64,000 bases of DNA, taken from Hymenobacter busanensis (lineage in GTDB: Bacteria > Bacteroidota > Bacteroidia > Cytophagales > Hymenobacteraceae). Both the position numbers and the translations under genes were made by a program. Below the pieces are notes generated by a model. That model ran no database searches, was not told where the DNA came from, and saw only the letters and a list, made by a program, of their open reading frames with translations. Location of the stretch: the NCBI RefSeq assembly GCF_008727865.1, contig NZ_VTWU01000001.1:62001-126000 (forward strand), read 5' to 3'. This document shows positions 17,783 through 28,673 of the stretch, piece by piece. How positions within the stretch are numbered: position 1 is the stretch's first letter; every line of letters begins with the position of its first letter.

Positions 17783-18838
17783 TTATTGCCGCTCGGCCAG
17801 GCGTTTGTCGTTGATAAAATCGTGGTCGGTCAGCGTCAGCAGGAAAGCCTGAATGTCGGCCTGCTCCTGCGCCGTGAGCGGAATACCCAGGCGGCCGCCG
17901 GGCTGGCGCAGTTGCGCGTCGAGGGTAGGCGAATCCTGCACGCCGTGGTCGTAGTGGGCCAGCACCTCGGCAAGGGTCTGGAAACGGCCGTCGTGCATAT
18001 AGGGCGCCGTAAGGGCCACGTTGCGCAGGCTCGGAACCTTGAACAATCCACGCTCGGCGGGCCGGCCCGTAATGTGCACCCGACCCGAATCGGCCGCGAA
18101 CGTGCGGTTCAGGCCGTTGTTGCGGTAGGTTTCGTCGGTAAACAAGTCGGTGGCGTGGCAGCCGCTACAGCGCTGGCGTACCAGGGCCAGCCCGCGCAAT
18201 TCATCCGTGGTGAGGGTGCCGCCGGCTTCGCCGCGGGCATAGTGGTCGTAGCGGGAGTTGGCCGACGTGAGAGCCGCTGTGAACTGCGCCAGGGCCCGCA
18301 AAAACTGCTGCGCGTTGATGGGGCCTTCGCCGTACACGGCCGCAAACCGCTGCCGGTAACCGGCGTCGGCGTTGAGCTTGCGCAGCACGTTTTCCAGCGT
18401 TTCGTCCATCTCCAACGGGTTGTTGATGGGCGCCAGCGGAATTATTTCGAGGTTTGAGACGCCCCCGTCCCACATAAAACTGCGGCCCCAGCGCAGGTTC
18501 TGCAGCGCCGGCGCGTTGCGGGTGCCCAGGCGCCCGTCGATGCCGTGGCTCAGGGTGTGCCCGGCGTGAGCAAAAGCCGCAAATTGTTGGTGGCACGAGC
18601 CGCACGACACCGATCCGTCACGCGAAAGGCGCGCGTCGTAGAACAGCTGGCGGCCGAGGGCAAACGAGGCGGGCGTGGTGGCTATCGGCGGCGTGTACAC
18701 CGGCGCAGGGAAGTTGCCCGGCACCACCGTGCCGGGCACTTCCTCGTCGGCCGGCCGCACGTCGCGGTCGGGGTGGCAAGCAGCCGAAAGCAGGGCCGCA
18801 AGCGCAACCGCCAGCCAGCCCGTAGCCTTGCGTATCAT
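17783..18838 (-). CDS. MbnH-like diheme cytochrome c peroxidase-family lipoprotein
   Basis: This is a diheme enzyme of the CcpA/MauG superfamily. The start at ATG 18838 gives a lipoprotein signal with lipobox LSAAC. Haem motifs CGSCH and CSGCH are present, along with SFMWDGGVSNLE and PSLRNVALTAPYMHDGRF. It lies 13 bases after the MbnP-like gene. In the characterised MbnP/MbnH pair, MbnH oxidises a tryptophan of MbnP to kynurenine to create a copper site, so the same reaction is the best guess here. The call as MbnH rests on this pairing, and a plain peroxidase is the alternative. Length is 351 residues. Confidence 0.8.
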   Translation of the reverse strand: MIRKATGWLAVALAALLSAACHPDRDVRPADEEVPGTVVPGNFPAPVYTPPIATTPASFALGRQLFYDARLSRDGSVSCGSCHQQFAAFAHAGHTLSHGIDGRLGTRNAPALQNLRWGRSFMWDGGVSNLEIIPLAPINNPLEMDETLENVLRKLNADAGYRQRFAAVYGEGPINAQQFLRALAQFTAALTSANSRYDHYARGEAGGTLTTDELRGLALVRQRCSGCHATDLFTDETYRNNGLNRTFAADSGRVHITGRPAERGLFKVPSLRNVALTAPYMHDGRFQTLAEVLAHYDHGVQDSPTLDAQLRQPGGRLGIPLTAQEQADIQAFLLTLTDHDFINDKRLAERQ

Positions 18839-18851
18839 GGCCGTACCGGGT

Positions 18852-19649
18852 TTAGTCGGCATGGATGTGGTCGATGCGGAACATGCCCGCCGCGTAGTTC
18901 TGCGAAATCTTCACCGAGTTGGGGTCGGAGCTGTGGCCGGTACCCGCCAGGGTGGCAAACCGCACGGTGTTCGGACCGGCAAACATCTTGTTCAGATCAG
19001 CCTTCAAGTGCACCTGGGGCGTCACGGTGCCGCGTACTTTCAGCGCGGTGCTGGCCGGCAGGGACGGCGACACGGTTTGCACCGTGTTGTTGGGCTTGCG
19101 GAAACCGCCGATGTGGAACTGCAAGGGGCCGCCGTTGGGCAGGTTGCCGGGGTTGGCGGCCTGCGGCGAGCTGCCTTCCATTTTCAGGAAGATGTAGCCC
19201 GAGCTCCAGCTCCAGTACATGTCGTTGTTTTGCGCCAGAGCGCCGGTTTGGGCCCCGCTCACGTTTCGGGTGCTGTCGACGCCGATGGTGAACGTAAGCT
19301 GGGTGTAGTCGCCGGTCGGCACGTCTTTCAGCGTGAAGCTGTGCGTATTTTCCTCGGCTTGCTTCACCAAGTGGTAGCTCTCGGGCTCGGCCCAGGTGGT
19401 GCCGTTGCTTTTGGTGAGCTTCACGTTGGAAATAAAGTAGTTGAACTTGGAAACCTTGAACTGGTCGCCGGCTTCGGTGGTGTAGTAGGTGGAGGCGTTC
19501 AGGGTAAGCGCCTGATTGCCCACTACGTTTTCAAATTCCAGGTCAACCGAGCCGGTGGCGGGTTGGTCTTCATCGTCGTCGCAGGAAGCAAAGAGCAGCG
19601 ACGCGGTAGCCAGGGAGAAAAGCAGGGTAGTAAGCTTCGGAAATTTCAT
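18852..19649 (-). CDS. MbnP-like copper-binding lipoprotein
   Basis: The 265-residue product has a lipoprotein signal (MKFPKLTTLLFSLATASLLFASC, broken here by its lipobox Cys at residue 23) followed by an acidic stretch. The mature part matches the MbnP pattern as I know it: GSVDLEFENVVG, FKVSKFNYFISNVKL, then MYWSWSSGYIFLKMEG with W146 and W148, and FHIGG later. In studied members a Trp becomes kynurenine and helps bind copper. W146 or W148 are candidates here. It is the second gene of the operon and lies directly before the MbnH-like gene. ATG 19649 is chosen; the frame is open further upstream but lacks a signal there. Confidence 0.82.
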   Translation of the reverse strand: MKFPKLTTLLFSLATASLLFASCDDDEDQPATGSVDLEFENVVGNQALTLNASTYYTTEAGDQFKVSKFNYFISNVKLTKSNGTTWAEPESYHLVKQAEENTHSFTLKDVPTGDYTQLTFTIGVDSTRNVSGAQTGALAQNNDMYWSWSSGYIFLKMEGSSPQAANPGNLPNGGPLQFHIGGFRKPNNTVQTVSPSLPASTALKVRGTVTPQVHLKADLNKMFAGPNTVRFATLAGTGHSSDPNSVKISQNYAAGMFRIDHIHAD

Positions 19650-19767
19650 CAACGGAAAACGGTTTCGGGTGGGAAGAACGGGCAGCGCCGCCACACCAAG
19701 CTGTACCCGGGAGCAAGCAAGAGGCGGTGCTGCCGCAGCCGTAACCAACGGCTGGCTGGTGCGCGGT

Positions 19768-20148
19768 TCAGGCCCTAACCAGTGGCGGATGAAATACACC
19801 CGGCGTCGGCCGCGACGGGCAGTCGGCTGGCTCAAACCCGGCAAAAAGCAGCGGCGTTGGCCGCAGAACGAGGCCCGCCGGCACCGCGGGGCGGGCAACT
19901 GGCACAACGTCGTACTTGATCTTGGCAAAGCCAGCGGCCGGTGTTTTGCCGGTGCCCTCGGTAGCTTTGCGGAGCTGCTTGCGCAAGTGGCACTTGCCGT
20001 TGCAGTGCATCTGAGGCCGCGCTTTGTTGATGCAAAACAGCTGCGTGACGCGCTCCTTGTGCACTTGGTAGTCCAAGACCATGACCTCCCGGCTGAACGT
20101 TTGCAGCAGGATGAGCACGGAAAGGAAACAAGCCAGCAGGCGTTGCAC
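19768..20148 (-). CDS. Small Cys/His-rich secreted or anchored protein (CNGKC motif)
   Basis: The 126-residue product starts at GTG 20148 with a hydrophobic segment (MQRLLACFLSVLILLQTFS), then YQVHKERVTQLFCINK and MHCNGKCHLRKQLRK. The potential metal ligands are C39, M47, H48, C49, C53 and H54. Small proteins with this pattern are familiar to me next to metal-handling genes of Bacteroidota, but I know no assigned function. It is the first gene of the MbnP operon, behind a perfect -7 box. The last 60 residues are low in recognisable pattern. The gene is probably real because of the motif and promoter; the role in copper binding is inference. Confidence 0.65.
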   Translation of the reverse strand: MQRLLACFLSVLILLQTFSREVMVLDYQVHKERVTQLFCINKARPQMHCNGKCHLRKQLRKATEGTGKTPAAGFAKIKYDVVPVARPAVPAGLVLRPTPLLFAGFEPADCPSRPTPGVFHPPLVRA

Positions 20149-20176
20149 GGCAGAAGGGGCCAGGGTGGGTGGTATT

Positions 20177-20184
20177 CAAAGATA
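20177..20184 (-). promoter_or_regulatory. -7 box of the copper operon promoter
   Basis: On the - strand TATCTTTG matches TAnnTTTG exactly, ending 29 bases before the GTG start at 20148. A clear TTTG at the expected -33 place is not seen, so the operon may need an activator or the -33 site is degenerate. Confidence 0.5.
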
Positions 20185-20238
20185 CAGCGGCAGCCCAGAA
20201 TTCATTCCGCCGAACCCGCGGAAGAGGGCAAAACGGGC

Positions 20239-20766
20239 CTAGAACCGCAACAACAACTCGGCCTGTTCGCGCAGTAGTTGCAGGTACAGCGGGTGCGTCA
20301 GCTGCCCGTCGTCGGTCAGGTGTTGGTCGATGAAGGGCAGGCGCACGCGCTGGGGCAGCACGGCCGTGCCGAGGTACATAAGCACGTCGGTGAGGTGGCT
20401 GAGGGCCAGCAAGCCGCCCTGCCCACCCGACGACAACCCTACCAGCGCCGCCTTTTTGCCCCGAATGCCGCCGGGGTAGGGCAGCCCGTCGATAAAGGCC
20501 TTGAGCGCGCCGGGAAACGAGCAGTTGTACTCGGGCACGATGAACACCAACTTGTCGGCGTCGCTGGCTTGCTGGGCGAGGTGGTTGAAGCCGGTGTGCA
20601 GGCCCGCGTTGTCGTAAAGCGCCGTGGTCAGAAAATCGGCGGGCAGCTCCACCAAATCCAGAATCTGGTGGGGCGCGGCGTACTCGCGCAGCAGCGCGGC
20701 GTAGAGGTTGGCCACGCGCCGGGCGCGGGAGTGGGGCCGGTTGGTACCGGCAACGATGGTTATCAT
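20239..20766 (-). CDS. NADPH-dependent FMN reductase-like flavoprotein
   Basis: This is a flavodoxin-fold oxidoreductase of the NADPH-dependent FMN reductase family, cytoplasmic. The 175-residue product begins MITIVAGTNRPHSRARRVA, which holds the FMN phosphate loop, then VFIVPEYNCSFPGALKAFID with the conserved PEYN, then KKAALVGLSSGGQGG. ATG 20766 gives the standard start directly at the first strand; the longer frame to 20820 runs through repeat-like sequence. It lies between the copper operon and sdhB on the same strand. The physiological acceptor (flavin, azo dye or quinone) cannot be told. Confidence 0.88.
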   Translation of the reverse strand: MITIVAGTNRPHSRARRVANLYAALLREYAAPHQILDLVELPADFLTTALYDNAGLHTGFNHLAQQASDADKLVFIVPEYNCSFPGALKAFIDGLPYPGGIRGKKAALVGLSSGGQGGLLALSHLTDVLMYLGTAVLPQRVRLPFIDQHLTDDGQLTHPLYLQLLREQAELLLRF

Positions 20767-20822
20767 CGGAAGGAGCTGGAAGTCAGAAGCTGGCAGACGG
20801 GAACGGAGCGCAGAAAGCAAAA

Positions 20823-20848
20823 AGGCGAAACGGGGTGCCGTTTCGCCT
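20823..20848 (-). terminator. Terminator after sdhB
   Basis: A perfect 11-base stem (AGGCGAAACGG and its inverse) with a 4-base loop. On the - strand it is followed by TTTTT, as expected for termination of the sdhCAB transcript. Confidence 0.8.
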
Positions 20849-20880
20849 ATTCGGAATCCTGATGGGATAACCGCCCAGCC

Positions 20881-21666
20881 TTACGCCAGGTTATTCGAGG
20901 TAGCCTTGGCAGCCAGGAATTCGCGGTTCAGAATGGCAATGTTTTCCAGCGAAATGCCCACCGGGCACTCGGCCGCGCACGAGCCGATATTGGTGCAGGC
21001 ACCAAAGCCCTCCTTGTCCATCTGGGCCACCATGTTTTCCACGCGGGTTTTGCGCTCTACCTGGCCTTGCGGCAGCAGGGCCAGCTGGCTCACCTTGGCC
21101 GACACGAACAGCATGGCCGAGGCGTTTTTGCACGAGGCCACGCAGGCGCCGCAGCCAATGCAGGTAGCGGCGTCGAAGGCGCGGTCGGCAATCGACTTGG
21201 GCACCGGAATTTCATTGGCGTCGGGCACACCACCGGTGTTCACGCTCACGTAGCCACCGGCCTGAATGATACGGTCAAAGGCCGAGCGGTCCACGCTCAG
21301 GTCGCGGTTGACGGGGAAAGCCGCGGCGCGCCAGGGTTCCACCACAATCGTGTCGCCGTCCTTGAACTTGCGCATGTGCAGCTGGCAGGTGGTGGTGCCG
21401 GGCTCGGGGCCGTGCGCGCGGCCGTTGATGTAGAGGTTGCACGAGCCACAGATGCCTTCGCGGCAGTCGTGGTCGAAGGCTACGGGGTCTTCGCCTTTGT
21501 GCAGCAAGTCCTCGTTGAGCACGTCCAGCATCTCCAAGAAGGACATGTCGGGCGAGATATTCTTTACCTGGTAATCTACCAATTGACCATCGGCCGTGCG
21601 GTTGCGTTGCCGCCACACTTTCAGCGTCAGGTCCATGGGTTTGGCGTTGGGGTTACTTCCGGCCAT
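20881..21666 (-). CDS. sdhB: Succinate dehydrogenase/fumarate reductase iron-sulfur subunit
   Basis: This subunit carries electrons from the flavin subunit to the membrane quinone site. The 261-residue product has the [2Fe-2S] ferredoxin domain with [15 protein letters not shown], then two further Cys clusters: [11 protein letters not shown] for the [4Fe-4S] centre and [14 protein letters not shown] for the [3Fe-4S] centre. The start MAGSNPNAK at 21666 follows the repeat between sdhA and sdhB. The reading frame stays open far upstream but that part is antisense to nothing useful and overlaps sdhA. The order sdhC-sdhA-sdhB matches the Bacteroidota three-subunit type. Confidence 0.96.
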   Translation of the reverse strand: MAGSNPNAKPMDLTLKVWRQRNRTADGQLVDYQVKNISPDMSFLEMLDVLNEDLLHKGEDPVAFDHDCREGICGSCNLYINGRAHGPEPGTTTCQLHMRKFKDGDTIVVEPWRAAAFPVNRDLSVDRSAFDRIIQAGGYVSVNTGGVPDANEIPVPKSIADRAFDAATCIGCGACVASCKNASAMLFVSAKVSQLALLPQGQVERKTRVENMVAQMDKEGFGACTNIGSCAAECPVGISLENIAILNREFLAAKATSNNLA

Positions 21667-21673
21667 ATATTTG

Positions 21674-21761
21674 GGCTGTTGGCTTTTAGCTGTTGGCTGC
21701 CGGCTTTTTTCCGTCGATGAGTAGGCGAAGAGCCAACAGTCAACGGCTACAAGCCAGCAGC
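21674..21761. repeat. Dispersed inverted repeat, family B copy 2
   Basis: The gap between sdhA and sdhB holds GGCTGTTGGC and AGCTGTTGGC words on the left and GAGCCAACAGTC and AAGCCAGCAGC words on the right. The two sides are roughly inverse. It shares its word set and intra-operon position with the ftsA-ftsZ repeat at 12622-12733. Confidence 0.65.
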
Positions 21762-21767
21762 GAAAGT

Positions 21768-23702
<1,935 letters not shown>

Positions 23703-23721
23703 AAGGTGCAAACTGGTTAGG

Positions 23722-24396
23722 TTACTTGAGGAAGAAGAAGTACAGCGGCATGGCGGCGAAGCCGGCGCACACGATGATGGAGAAGGCGTAGCCGAAGTAC
23801 GTAATGAACGGGGTGTACTTGCGGTGCGTCAGGCCCAGCGTTTGGAAGGCGCTCTTGAAGCCGTGAATGAGGTGGTAGGCCAGGGCAACCTGCGCCAGCA
23901 CGTACAAGAGCACGTACCACCACTGCTTGAAAGAGCTGGCTACCAGCGTGTAGAGGTCGTCGTTGCTGTTGATATCCGGGTCCAGGTCGCCGAAGCGGGC
24001 CCGGTAAAAGAAGTTGTAGAGGTGCACCAGCAGGAAGATGAGAATGATGGTGCCCAGCAACCCCATGTTGCGCGACTGCCACGGGCTGTTCTGGCCGATG
24101 TTGTCTACCTTATACCCCTGCGGACCCCGGGCGGCTTTGTTGCGGCCCGTCAGCGCAATGGCCTCGTAGATGTGAAACACAAATCCCGCCAGCAGCACAA
24201 ACTCGATGGTGCGGATGACGGGATTGGTGCCCATGAAGTGGGAGTAGATATTAAAAGCGACGCCGCCGTCGTTCTTAAATAACTGGAGGTTACCGATCAG
24301 GTGAATCACCAGAAACGAACACAAAAACAAGCCCGTGATGGACATAATGATTTTGCGGCCGATGCTACTGGAAAGCGCGTTACTAAGCCAACTCAT
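23722..24396 (-). CDS. sdhC: Succinate dehydrogenase cytochrome b subunit
   Basis: This is the membrane anchor that binds haem b and quinone and attaches SdhAB to the inner membrane. The 224-residue product has five hydrophobic helices. The first begins [26 protein letters not shown], with the haem-ligand-type His, and later ones contain [14 protein letters not shown] and [15 protein letters not shown], which place His residues for two haems. The single five-helix anchor is the diheme type B form seen in Bacteroidota. It is the first gene of the operon and has a well-formed promoter upstream. Confidence 0.93.
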   Translation of the reverse strand: MSWLSNALSSSIGRKIIMSITGLFLCSFLVIHLIGNLQLFKNDGGVAFNIYSHFMGTNPVIRTIEFVLLAGFVFHIYEAIALTGRNKAARGPQGYKVDNIGQNSPWQSRNMGLLGTIILIFLLVHLYNFFYRARFGDLDPDINSNDDLYTLVASSFKQWWYVLLYVLAQVALAYHLIHGFKSAFQTLGLTHRKYTPFITYFGYAFSIIVCAGFAAMPLYFFFLK

Positions 24397-24436
24397 AGGG
24401 GAACGGAAGGGTGAAAGAAAGGTCGATTGCAGTGGT

Positions 24437-24467
24437 CAAAGGTACGGGCCGGTCGGCAACGAAACAA
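24437..24467 (-). promoter_or_regulatory. Promoter of sdhCAB
   Basis: On the - strand TTG (24467-24465), 20 bases, then TACCTTTG (24444-24437), an exact TAnnTTTG. The -7 box ends 40 bases before the sdhC ATG. It overlaps the upstream frame extension of the divergent gene, which argues that the latter starts at 24615. Confidence 0.65.
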
Positions 24468-24614
24468 TTACGCTCAAAACGCCTTTCTTGGACTGAACCA
24501 GCCCGGTCTGCTTGTCGTTACAGCACACAGACCAAGTACCCAACCCACTGTATTGGGTTTTTGTTAGGTTGCCTTTCGATTCTTCTCTCAGCAGCTTCTA
24601 ATCGGCTTACGCGT

Positions 24615-27518
24615 ATGCTGTCTTCTTTACTTCGCCGCCCAACCGGGCCAGGGCTGTGGCCGTGGCTGCTGATGGGCCTTTGGCTGTGGCTGGCTCCCGA
24701 TGTTGCCCAAGCCACCCACATTCGCGCCGGCGACATTCAGGCCAAGAGCGACACCACCTTGCCGGTGGCCAACCGCAACTCCCGTCGGGTCTTCTTCCGG
24801 ATGACCCTGTATATGGACCCGACGTCGCAGGCCACCATTCAGGAAACGGACCAAACCATTTATTTCGGCGACGGTACCAAGGCCGAGGTCCGCTTCAGCC
24901 GGGAGGCCGATTTGCTGGGTTTTGTGAACGTGCGGCGGCGCACGTACTTCTTCGAGCACATTTATAATGCACCCGGTACCTACGACGTGAGTTGCGTGGG
25001 TGAGAACCGCTTCAGCGGGGTAAAGAACATGGCGCGCCCCGACCAGCAGACGTTCTACATCTACTCGAAAGTCACCATCGACCCGTTGCTGGGCGTCAAC
25101 CGTTCGCCGGTGCTCAGTGCGCCGGCAATTGACCTGGCGGCCATCCAGCAGGTATTCCTGCACAACCCCGCTGCTTCCGACGCCGACGGCGACTCGTTGG
25201 CCTTCAAGCTGCGCGTGTGCCAGCAGGCCCGCGGTTCGGTGGAGCAAATCAACAACACGGCCCCCATCAACACGCCCGTGCCCCGGCCGTGCGACGGCTA
25301 CGAATACCCCAACAGCCAAAGCCCCTCGGTGTCGCCGGGCGGCGTGCAAGTCGCTTACGCGGGTCCGCCAGTGCCCACCGTGGGCGGGCCGGCTACGTTC
25401 GACATCGACGTGCGCACCGGTCAGCTGGTGTGGAACTCCCCCAGCACCGTAGGCGACTACAACGTGGCGTTTGTGGTGGAGGAGTGGCGGCGCCGGGCCA
25501 ACGGCACCCGGTTTCTGATAGGGGAGGTGCTGCGCGACATGCAGATAACCGTGAAAGCCACCGCCAACCTGCGGCCCACGGTGCTCGTGCCGCTGGACAC
25601 CTGCGTGGTGGCCGGCGACGTGGTGATTGGGAAAATCCGCGCTACCGACCCCAACAACGACTACATTCGGCTGCAGGCCTTTGGGGGAATGCTGCCGCCG
25701 GCTACGTTCCGCAAAATCCGGAGCCAGAACCGCCGCGGCAGTGCCCTGGGCGAGTTCCGCTGGACTACTTCCTGCACCGATGTTGCCTCGGAGCCCAAGC
25801 TGGTGCTCTTCAAAGCCGAAGACTCTACCGGTACCGGCCAGAGCCAGGTGCCGCTCATCGACGAGCGGGTGTGGCGCATTACGGTAGTAGGCCCGCCGCC
25901 GAAGAACGTACGCGCCCAGCGCAGCGGCAACAACGTGCGGTTGACTTGGGACCTATATGGGTGTCAGCTAAACCCCAATGTGACGCTGCACATTTACCGC
26001 AAAGAAGGCCCGTCCACGTTTAACCCCGGGCCGTGCGACACGGGCATTCCGGCTTCATCGGGGTACGTGCGAATCTATTCAATTCGGGGCGACTCCCTGT
26101 CGTACCTCGACAAGCGTGGCGGGCTGGGTATGGAGCGCGGCAAAACGTATTGTTACCGCATCTACGCCGAGTTTCCGCGGCCGGCTGGCGGGGCCAGCAT
26201 CGCATCGGCGGAAGCATGCGTAGCGTTTGACGGCCGCCCCGCTGTGCTGCGCAATGTGACTGTAGACCGCACCGACGCCGCCAATGGGCAGATTACCGTG
26301 CGTTGGACTACGCCCCGGCCTGGTACCGGCAGCAGCTTCAACGCGCCGCTGGGCTACAAGCTGGAGCGGGCGCAGCAAACCGCGCCTACCTCTTTCCGTA
26401 CGGTGCGGGTATTGAGTAACCTGACCGATACTGTACTGGTAGACTCGGGCCTCAATACCCTTGACAATACCTATACCTACCGGCTGACTTTTTTCAACAA
26501 AGCAACGCCGCAAACACTTGGCTCCGACACAACTACCATCCGGGAGGTGGCGCAGCCGGCATCCAGTGTGCGGCTGCGTGGCCAGCCGGATGCAACGGCC
26601 CTCGGCAATGTATTGACGTGGACGCACAACGTGCCGTGGGACAACTCGTTGAGCCCGGCCACTATTTTCCGGCGCGACGCTGCCGGCAACTTCGTAAGCC
26701 TAGCCACAGCACCCAATACCAGAACGGGTGGCACCTACACCGACCGCGCCATTCAAGCCGGGCAAACTTACTGCTACTACGTGAGTACCTTGGGCGGCTA
26801 CAACCAGCCCACGCTGCCCGATAACCTGGTGAACCTGAGCCAGGAACTGTGCGTGCAACCCTCGCCGTGCACGCCGGTGCTGGCGGTGAAAGTCACCAAC
26901 TGCGACAGTCTCAACGCCAAGCTGTTCAACCTGGGCAACATCCCGCCCGGCACGCGCTACACCAACTTCCTGAGCTGGAAGCTGAACCCGAACAGCCCGC
27001 CCGGCTGCAACACCACGGTGGCCTACTACCGCATCTTCGCCCAAAACGAGCCCGAGGGCCCGTTTGTCCTCATCGACTCGACCCAGCAAACGAGCTACGC
27101 CAACGGCAACCTGGCCTCGGCAGCCCGCTGCTATCAAGTGCAGGCGGTGAGTGTGAACGGCCAGCGCAGCCCGCTGAGTAATGTGGCCTGCAACGACAAC
27201 TGCCCGCTGTTCCTGCTGCCCAACATCTTTACCCCGAACGGCGACGGGACCAACGACAAGTTCATGCCCAAAGTGGCTAGCCCGGTGCAGCGCGCCAACG
27301 TGCAGATTTTCAACCGCTGGGGCGTGCGCGTATACGAAGGCCAGGCCAATCCCGCTACCCTCATCCTCTGGGACGGTGGCGGCGTGAAAGGCGGCGAAGG
27401 GCTGGATAGCGGCTCCCGCGTGTCGGATGGTCTCTACTACTACCTGATCGAAGTGGATTTTGCCGACCTGGCCAAAACCCACAAAACCTTCAAAGGCTGG
27501 GTGGAAGTAACCCGGTAG
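24615..27518 (+). CDS. Large secreted protein with fibronectin III-like repeats and T9SS type B sorting domain
   Basis: The 967-residue product has a signal peptide with a long hydrophobic core (WPWLLMGLWLWLAP) and a mature start ATHIRAGDI, a beginning I recognise from many Bacteroidota surface proteins. The middle has repeated beta-sandwich units with fibronectin III-like words (VRLTWDLYGC, QITVRWTTP, VLTWTHNVPWD). The C-terminus holds the gliding-motility-associated (CHU_C) sorting domain: LPNIFTPNGDGTNDKF, VQIFNRWGVRVYEG and GLYYYLIEV. It is therefore exported through the outer membrane by the type IX system and stays cell-surface or is released. I chose ATG 24615, since the earlier 24411 start overlaps the sdh promoter and spoils the signal peptide. 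Confidence 0.88.
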   Translation: MLSSLLRRPTGPGLWPWLLMGLWLWLAPDVAQATHIRAGDIQAKSDTTLPVANRNSRRVFFRMTLYMDPTSQATIQETDQTIYFGDGTKAEVRFSREADLLGFVNVRRRTYFFEHIYNAPGTYDVSCVGENRFSGVKNMARPDQQTFYIYSKVTIDPLLGVNRSPVLSAPAIDLAAIQQVFLHNPAASDADGDSLAFKLRVCQQARGSVEQINNTAPINTPVPRPCDGYEYPNSQSPSVSPGGVQVAYAGPPVPTVGGPATFDIDVRTGQLVWNSPSTVGDYNVAFVVEEWRRRANGTRFLIGEVLRDMQITVKATANLRPTVLVPLDTCVVAGDVVIGKIRATDPNNDYIRLQAFGGMLPPATFRKIRSQNRRGSALGEFRWTTSCTDVASEPKLVLFKAEDSTGTGQSQVPLIDERVWRITVVGPPPKNVRAQRSGNNVRLTWDLYGCQLNPNVTLHIYRKEGPSTFNPGPCDTGIPASSGYVRIYSIRGDSLSYLDKRGGLGMERGKTYCYRIYAEFPRPAGGASIASAEACVAFDGRPAVLRNVTVDRTDAANGQITVRWTTPRPGTGSSFNAPLGYKLERAQQTAPTSFRTVRVLSNLTDTVLVDSGLNTLDNTYTYRLTFFNKATPQTLGSDTTTIREVAQPASSVRLRGQPDATALGNVLTWTHNVPWDNSLSPATIFRRDAAGNFVSLATAPNTRTGGTYTDRAIQAGQTYCYYVSTLGGYNQPTLPDNLVNLSQELCVQPSPCTPVLAVKVTNCDSLNAKLFNLGNIPPGTRYTNFLSWKLNPNSPPGCNTTVAYYRIFAQNEPEGPFVLIDSTQQTSYANGNLASAARCYQVQAVSVNGQRSPLSNVACNDNCPLFLLPNIFTPNGDGTNDKFMPKVASPVQRANVQIFNRWGVRVYEGQANPATLILWDGGGVKGGEGLDSGSRVSDGLYYYLIEVDFADLAKTHKTFKGWVEVTR

Positions 27519-27543
27519 AATTATTGGTCAAGGAACCGGTCGG

Positions 27544-27577
27544 AACGGCTGCCCTAGCAGGGCGGCCGTTTCTGTTT
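27544..27577 (+). terminator. Terminator after the type B surface protein
   Basis: An 11-base stem (AACGGCTGCCC with GGGCGGCCGTT, one T-G pair), 5-base loop, then TCTGTTT. It lies 26 bases after the stop. Confidence 0.65.
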
Positions 27578-27726
27578 ACCGGTAAAATCAACTGCAGAAG
27601 GACTGCCCACGTACCCTGGGACCGGGCTATTTCCGCTGATTTCCGCACCTTGCGCCTGTTTGGCGCCGTCGGTTCAGTGCGAAGCGGCGGCGCTACGTTC
27701 CCTGTCAATCCCCTCACTACTACCCC

Positions 27727-28611
27727 ATGAAAGCCGTCATTTTCCCCGGCCAAGGCAGTCAGTTTCCCGGCATGGGCCGCGAGCTGTACCAGCAACACCC
27801 CGAAGCCCAACGCCTGATGGTGCAAGCCAACGACATCCTGGGTTTCTCGCTCACCGACATCATGTTCTCGGGCTCCGACGAAGACCTGCGCCGCACCGAC
27901 GTCACCCAGCCCGCCATTTTCCTGCATTCTGTGGCGCTGTTCAGCACCCTGCCCGACCTGCGCCCCGATATGGTGGCCGGTCATTCGCTCGGTGAGTTTT
28001 CGGCCCTGGTAGCGGCCGGCGTGCTGCAGTTCGACGACGCCCTGCGCCTCGTGGCGCAGCGGGCCCAGGCCATGCAGGCCGCCTGCCAGGAGCAGCCCGG
28101 TACCATGGCCGCCATCCTCGGTCTCGACGACGCCACGGTAGAGCGTATTTGCCAGGAAATTACCCAGCAAGGCAATGTGGTGGTGGCCGCCAACTACAAC
28201 TGCCCCGGCCAACTCGTTATCAGCGGTTCGCAAGCGGGCATCGAGCAAGCCTGCGAAGCCCTGAAAGCCGCCGGGGCCAAGCGGGCCCTGCCGCTGCCGG
28301 TAGGCGGCGCCTTCCACTCGCCGCTGATGCAGTCGGCCGAGGCGGCGCTGGCCCAGGCCATTGAGCGCACCACCTTCAGCCCCGGCCGCTGCCCGGTGTA
28401 CCAAAACGTGGACGCCGCCCCCCACACCAACCCCGACGAGATTCGCCAGAACCTGGTGCGCCAACTCACGGCCCCGGTCCGGTGGACGCAGAGCGTGCAG
28501 CGCATGGCTCAGGACGGCGCAACGGAGTTTGTAGAGTGCGGCCCCGGCAAAGTGTTGCAAGGGTTGGTGAAAAAGATTGCTCCGCAGGCTGCCGCGGCTT
28601 CGGCCGTGTAG
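27727..28611 (+). CDS. fabD: Malonyl-CoA--ACP transacylase FabD
   Basis: FabD loads malonate onto acyl carrier protein for fatty acid synthesis in the cytoplasm. The 294-residue product begins MKAVIFPGQGSQFPGMGRELY and has the nucleophile motif GHSLG at residues 85-89 with S87. The later GAFHSPLM carries the catalytic His. Its length is typical. It stands alone, with terminators on both sides, and is the housekeeping gene next to the proposed immune module. Confidence 0.96.
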   Translation: MKAVIFPGQGSQFPGMGRELYQQHPEAQRLMVQANDILGFSLTDIMFSGSDEDLRRTDVTQPAIFLHSVALFSTLPDLRPDMVAGHSLGEFSALVAAGVLQFDDALRLVAQRAQAMQAACQEQPGTMAAILGLDDATVERICQEITQQGNVVVAANYNCPGQLVISGSQAGIEQACEALKAAGAKRALPLPVGGAFHSPLMQSAEAALAQAIERTTFSPGRCPVYQNVDAAPHTNPDEIRQNLVRQLTAPVRWTQSVQRMAQDGATEFVECGPGKVLQGLVKKIAPQAAAASAV

Positions 28612-28673
28612 CCTCAGACACAGCTACTGGAACGGCAGCCAACCTGGAGCCGTTGGGCGAGCCTGTGCATTTC

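Noticed and set aside
19735-19757. Short inverted repeat between the small Cys-rich gene and the MbnP-like gene
   Set aside because: The stem is only about 6 bases with no T run, so a terminator call is not justified.
24411-24614. 5' extension of the large secreted protein to ATG 24411
   Set aside because: It overlaps the sdhCAB promoter, has low-quality sequence and puts the signal peptide in the middle of the protein.
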